The notes under the pieces: generated by a model
What the model saw: the letters and a program-made list of their open reading frames with translations, nothing else
Database searches by the model: none
What the model was told of the DNA's origin: nothing
NCBI GenBank assembly: GCA_945910005.1
Contig: OX246749.1
Location: forward strand, 26,872,679-26,936,678
Direction of reading: 5' to 3'
Source: Isoperla grammatica
Taxonomy: Eukaryota > Arthropoda > Insecta > Plecoptera > Perlodidae
Length of the DNA stretch: 64,000 bases
Part shown: positions 59,609 to 64,000 of the stretch, piece by piece
Layout of the letters: each line of letters begins with the position of its first letter
Position numbering within the stretch: the stretch's first letter is position 1
Position numbers and translations under genes: made by a program

Positions 59609-60609
59609 TAGAGATGCGAATTTGTGGGAAACGTACGGCCCGGCCCGGCCCGTGGCCCGGCCCAAAACTGTCCGGCCCGAGTTCGGCCCGACAAGGTAAA
59701 AACCTACTGCCGCCCGGCCCGAACCCGGCCCGAAAGATGATGATTCCGGCCCGGCCCGAAAGTCGGCCCGAAAGCCCGGTCCGGCCCGGCCCGAAAACCT
59801 GGCCTGGCCTTATAGTAAAGCCGCCGCCGACACAAAACGTATCGATTTAGTCGATCGCCACAGTGGTGGCTATAGGGGTAGGGAATAGGAGAATGTTGTA
59901 TGTGGGTGGGTGAACTGTGGCCTGTGGAGAACTCCGAAAAACAAACTGCTTACCGCTGCTTAGATAATTAAACTGAAGCAGCTCTATATTCAATTTTATA
60001 GAATTTTTTTTTTAAATTATAAAAAACATTATTAAATATTGATATCCAGCCCCAAAATGCTGGCCAGGAAAGCCAGAAGCCCTACCCGGCACGTAAGCCG
60101 GGCCCGGCCCGAAAGAGCGGCCTGGCCTTATAGTAAAGTCGCCGCCGACACAAAACGTATCGATTTAGTCGATCGCCACAGTGTTGGCTATAGGGGTAGG
60201 GAATAGGAGAATGTTGTGTGTGGGTGGGTGGACTGTAGCCTGTAGAGAATTCCAAAAAACAAACTGCCTACTGCTGCTTAGATAATTAAACTGAAGCAGC
60301 TCTATATTCAATTTTAAAGAATTAATTTTTTTTATTATAAAAACATTATTAAATATTGATCACCAAAATGCTGGCCAGGGAAGCCAGAAGTCCGACTCGG
60401 CCCGAAGGCCGACTCGGCCCGAAAGCCCGAACCGAAAGCCCGACTCGGCCCGAAAGCCCGAAATCCCGAAAGCCTGGCCCGGCCCGAACTTTCAATGCTT
60501 CGGCCCGATACCGGCCCGAAGCCCGAAGCTAACTTAAGAAACCCGGCCCGAAAGTCGGGCCGGGCCGGGCCGGGCTTTCGGGCCGTTCGGGCCAAAATTC
60601 CCATCTCTA
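59609..60609. mobile_element. Non-autonomous hAT-like element with CCCGGCCCGAA-rich ends
   Basis: An 8-bp target duplication gtagcaat lies at 59,601-59,608 and 60,610-60,617. Terminal inverted repeats tagagatg(c/g)g(a)aattt. Both ends are built of irregular cggcccgaaag repeats. The interior is a roughly 315-bp unit present twice in tandem (59,805-60,115 and about 60,122-60,390). No transposase. The 8-bp duplication and the tagagatggg-type end fit hAT. Confidence 0.88.
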
Positions 60610-60631
60610 GTAGCAATGTAATTCTATTGTT

Positions 60632-60812
60632 TAGTAGAATGCAAGGATAAGATACAACAGCTTACATTCATGTAAGATGACGAGACGTTTCGACAAGACC
60701 TCGTGTTGGCGAGGTCTTGTCGAAACGTCTAATTATTTTTGTAACTCGACCGCACTTTCAATGCTCGAATTCATCATCTCACACGAATGTAAGCTGTCTT
60801 TGCATTCTACTA
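60632..60812. mobile_element. Foldback palindrome with a perfect 21-bp hairpin
   Basis: Outer arms tagtagaatgcaa (60,632-60,644) and ttgcattctacta (60,800-60,812), middle arms cagcttacattc / gaatgtaagctg, and an inner perfect 21-bp stem (60,683-60,703 with 60,710-60,730, loop tgttgg). No coding capacity; the target duplication is unclear. Confidence 0.85.
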
Positions 60813-60864
60813 TTACTACTACTGCTACAATCTATCTTCTTTTATAATAACTTAATCCTATTGG

Positions 60865-63619
60865 CTATTGTTTATCAAAAAATTTCTCCAAAATGTCGAG
60901 CATTCTCTTCGTGTTGGCTTCATCTCTGTTCGACTTTTCACGCAGGAACTGCAGCACCGGGTCATCAGTTCTAGCCTTCTTCAGCTTCTTTTTCTGGGGC
61001 TTCGCACGTGGAGTCACTGGCTCTTCTTCGCCCTCGCTGGATGATTTGGGATTTGGGGATCTTGTTTGGGGTGGGGGTGGTGGTGGTGGTGGTGGTAGGT
61101 AAGTGGAGTGATGAAGTGCCGGCCTCACATATGCACGTGAAGACGACGAACTTGTGCTGGGAAAGGGGATGGATTGAGGAATATCCATGGCAAAGGTGAG
61201 GTAGCGGGATAAATCGGGACTGGTGGAGAGAGACCAAGAAAGAGATGAACTCAGAGAGGAAGACTTTGATGAGTTGGGAGTTATATTTGAAGGTTATGAT
61301 GAAGGACGGGCACAAGGGGATGAAGGAGGACGAGACGTGTCTACGAGGAAGGGTGGGTTTGTGGTGTGTTTACTTGAAAAAAAATCATCCAGGAGGACGA
61401 TAAAGGGCCAGTTTTTGGCCGTTGGGGCATCACCCTCGGTGCTGACACCCGTCGGTGGTGTTTTTATCAACTGAAACACAAATTTTGTACAACATTAGAC
61501 ATGAATTATGGTAAATCAGTGGTGATTGGTAAGGATGAAGGACAATTTAAAAACTGTTCGACAAATTATGCGGGATTTGAACCCACGCCAGAGATCCCAT
61601 CCATCTCAAGAATATCTCCATTGAAATTATTTTGGGAAGTCTAAAATGTTAATAAATATCATTATTTTTCAGTTAGCTAATGGCTTGTGTATTGATTTTA
61701 ATGAAACAATAGGTTGCAGAACCAGCCATGTACCTACTGTAACTCAGTGTACTCCTTCAGTGTATTCCTACTGTAATGCCAGTGGCTGTTCGTTAGTACA
61801 TCATAACATAGGCCTACGCTAGTCGGTAAGTACTAAAATGTCGGTGCATGAACGCACCATTGATCGAAACTACGATGTGAGGTCATCGTGCGCATGCGTT
61901 CAGGTTTTGGTACTATCCGACTAGTTTGCATCTAAAAGGTATTGTGTATTCAATCGGTCTTGAGTAAGAAGCGAACCCTTGCATTCAGTTTCAACCTGAC
62001 CCTTGATAAAATTTTATCCTTACTTACGAAGGCTGTACGACGCAGTAGACAAACAGTCACTGGCTTTGGGCCTAGCTACCATACACTTCTCACTCAACGA
62101 TAGATTGTACACATCAAGAAAAAATGACAAACTATGTACGTAAGATATGTCTTTTACCCTGTATCTTGCCGTCAGATTTGCCAATTTTTTTTCAAATGCC
62201 TTCCTTTGTACGCTTGCGAAGCCCATCTCTGATACGATTTGTCTGAAAATACAAAGAAGTAGGCTATACATACACTGTAGGTAACAGTTATCATTGTGTT
62301 ACAGACCTAATTGAAGGAAATAGAATGGCATGGATGTAGGCTACATAGAGCTTGAAATTGAAAACATATTTTCAGTCATGTAATTGGTAGGCCTAGTAGC
62401 AATTTTGCTTATGATAGACAAGCATTACAATTGTATGTAAGACCATGTAGGCCTACTTGAATTTTCCTTAAAGCCTTGTTACTTGGTCAACTTATTGATA
62501 TAATATTGACTCAACTTGTTGATGGCAATTATAGAATTACTAGTATGTAGCGATTCGATGATAGAGTTTGCAAGGTCCTTCAATCCCCTAGCGGAGGTTC
62601 GGTAAACCGGGAGTTCGATAAACCGGGAGTTCGACATGTCATGTACATGCCGTTACAGTATAAACCTAAAGGGGGGTCCACACTTGTGCATTTTCCTCCG
62701 AACGAACGATACGCGCAATACCAAATTCGGCTCGTCAAGACGTGTGTCTGAGCCGAGGGCGCCGAACTTTTGCTCGGACTGTTACGGGGGGAAATGCTCA
62801 AGTGTGGACACACCTTAACACTCAACAATATGATCACTGGTATGAATGTGCATGCAAATTTTGTTACAATTTGTAGGCCTATTCAAACCTACGTCCATCC
62901 ATTCTCGGCCGAGCCGCGCTTCCGGGTGAAAAGCTCGTCATGCTTCACCCTCATTTGGATTAATGACATCACCAATTCATCAGTCCCTAGAAGAAATTTT
63001 AAACATTAGCAAGTAGGCCTTTGGGAGGCCTATAGGCATATGCCAATTGGATCGAAGAATAGGGCCTAACCAACACCCTCGCTTGATCCCAAGCGGCCTA
63101 GGCCACGGTCCAATACGAGGGCCTAGGATAATTAATTACTAGGCTATGCCTATGCCTATCATTTGCTTTGAGACAGAAAAAGATTGTAGAAACAATAGGC
63201 TAGACTGTGAGGAGAAATAATAGCTAACCTAGGCCTAACCAACCTTAACCTATACAATTGTAAACAACAAAGCTAAGCATAGTCCAGGACTAGCCCATGC
63301 CTAGCCCTATTCCAATTTATCGAGAAAAGAGCTTAACCTAGGCCTAAGCATTAACTGAGCAAGAAATAAGACTGTTTTAACAAACTTATAAAACATTAAC
63401 CTAACAAACACCAACGTGTGGGGTTACAGTGGAGGCCTAGACCTGGCCTACACTACACAACAAAGCTGTATATTCCAGATTAATGAAATTTCAGAAGAAC
63501 ATATCAAAATTGATGACATACTATCAATTAAACATAAATTATTTGTTATCTACTATCAAATTCTGATTAAAAACATAATAATACTTACACTTAAATTCGA
63601 GTCCCTCTTGGTCCGCCAT
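60865..63619 (-). CDS. Four-exon Myb/SANT-like DNA-binding gene with an in-frame stop in exon 4
   Basis: Exon 1 63,619-63,589 (ATG, 31 nt), exon 2 62,986-62,893, exon 3 62,242-62,158, exon 4 from 61,470. All borders are GT-AG (donors gtgtaagt, gacgtaggt, agggtaaaa; acceptors cttctag, tttcag, tttcag) and the phases fit. The spliced protein gives one continuous Myb/SANT-like (trihelix/MADF-type) domain: KWTDELVMSLIQMR, GWTQIVSEMGF, QRKAFEKKLANLTARYR then KTPPTGVSTEGDAPTAKNWP. The three conserved tryptophans are in place. A TAA at 61,294-61,296 would end it at 128 residues. The same frame then stays open for about 143 more codons, with a Ser/Pro-rich linker, a basic KKKLKKAR patch and a C-terminal helix (PVLQFLREKSNRDEANTK), typical of such proteins. 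Likely a transcription-factor-like nuclear protein; it may be a very recent pseudogene. Confidence 0.72.
61819..61924. mobile_element. Short MITE in intron 3
   Basis: Inverted ends ctagtcggtaagtactaaaa and (reverse complement) ctagtcggatagtaccaaaa enclose about 65 bp. It lies in the third intron of the Myb/SANT-like gene. Target duplication not clear. Confidence 0.65.
62667..62818. mobile_element. Short MITE in intron 2
   Basis: Inverted ends ggggggtccacacttgtgcat and (reverse complement) taaggtgtgtccacacttga enclose a GC-richer centre. It lies in intron 2 of the Myb/SANT-like gene. Its ends recall, but do not equal, the MITE at 11,156-11,352. Confidence 0.6.
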
Positions 63620-63826
63620 TGTTAGTCGCGTTAGTCGGTGTTCTAGTGTACAACTTCACCAACTAGCCGCTACCGACTAGCTTACCGACTAGCCACTAGC
63701 CTACTAACAGCATTGGTCACCTGCTTATGACGACACTTCCGTCAAATTAGTCGGCGAAGCTGACCACAGCTGACCACAGCTAACCTGCTAACCACAGCTA
63801 ACCTGCTGTGCCGAACATAGGCCGAA

Positions 63827-63950
63827 CCTGAATATAAGCCGACCCCCTAACTGGCCTGTTTGAAATATAAAAACTCGTATGCATAAATAAGTTGATAAAC
63901 TGGGACTTTTAGACTTGAAATAATGAAAAATGAGTCGGCTTATATTCAGG
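63827..63950. mobile_element. Inverted-repeat element near the right edge
   Basis: Perfect 17-bp inverse arms cctgaatataagccgac (63,827-63,843) and gtcggcttatattcagg (63,934-63,950), with a 90-bp AT-rich spacer. It lies about 200 bp upstream of the Myb/SANT-like start codon. Its outer borders may extend beyond these arms. Confidence 0.65.
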
Positions 63951-64000
63951 ACAATAACCTACACTCCTACAGTATTTTAAGTGGGATATATTATACCATT

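Noticed and set aside
60335..60616. Minus-strand Arg/Pro/Ser-rich ORF
   Set aside because: Translation of the CGGCCCGAAAG repeats in the hAT-like element.

Overview
KIND OF ORGANISM. The window is nuclear DNA of a metazoan with a repeat-rich genome, most likely a marine invertebrate. Gene density is very low and introns with GT-AG borders can be read (63,619-61,294, minus strand). Non-LTR retrotransposons with an RNase H domain, Ty3/Gypsy and BEL/Pao elements, hAT-like, pogo-like, Mutator-like and IS630-like DNA transposons, SINEs and MITEs fill nearly everything. The palindrome TAGGCCTA recurs in the non-repeat DNA, and one stem-loop looks like a sea-urchin-type histone 3' end. An echinoderm or related deuterostome is my guess, but the species cannot be fixed from the sequence. 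LAYOUT. 1-3.3 kb: 3' part of an RNase H-bearing LINE (family A). 3.4-4.3 kb: broken pogo-like transposase. 5.7-6.0 kb: SGNH-hydrolase-like fragment. 6.4-8.0 kb: a SINE and a decayed Mutator-like transposase. 8.35-8.95 kb: unknown ORF. 9.0-12 kb: BEL/Pao remnant invaded by two SINEs and by an 8-bp-TSD DNA transposon that itself holds a MITE. 12.2-14.3 kb: second Mutator-like gene, split by a SINE. 14.7-15.8 kb: ORF1 relic and a 5'-truncated LINE family B copy. 16.6-38.1 kb: a nested complex. An almost intact LINE B (18.05-23.83 kb) sits between two direct copies of a roughly 1-kb segment. A 10-kb Gypsy element with near-identical LTRs, gag, pol and an env-like remnant is inserted in the (AAT)n tail of that LINE. 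Beyond it lie about 38 tandem copies of a 74-bp unit that is itself a piece of a retrotransposon ORF1 gene. 38.5-43.1 kb: Mutator-like and YqaJ-nuclease relics, separated by a 2-kb internally deleted Gypsy-type LTR element. 44.9-46.0 kb: ORF1 relic and a Myb/SANT pseudogene. 47.3-49.1 kb: complete IS630/Tc1-like transposon with TIRs, a 485-codon transposase and a histone-type stem-loop after the stop codon. 50-55 kb: fragments of hAT-like, Gypsy and LINE genes, a foldback element and a SINE. 55-58.6 kb: Mutator/YqaJ and IS630-like relics and SINEs. 59.6-60.8 kb: hAT-like element and a foldback palindrome. 60.9-63.6 kb: a four-exon Myb/SANT-domain gene, the best candidate for a host-type gene, with an in-frame stop in the last exon. 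HOW IT FITS TOGETHER. Most of the window is a record of mobile elements inserting into one another. The most informative signals are (i) a SINE family whose 5' end can be folded as an HDV-like self-cleaving ribozyme and whose copies start exactly at the predicted cleavage point, (ii) a satellite born inside a retrotransposon ORF1 gene, (iii) a duplication that brackets the LINE B/Gypsy block like an exceptionally long target-site duplication, and (iv) a histone mRNA-type stem-loop in a DNA transposon. No operons, CRISPR arrays, rRNA genes or intact tRNA genes were seen.
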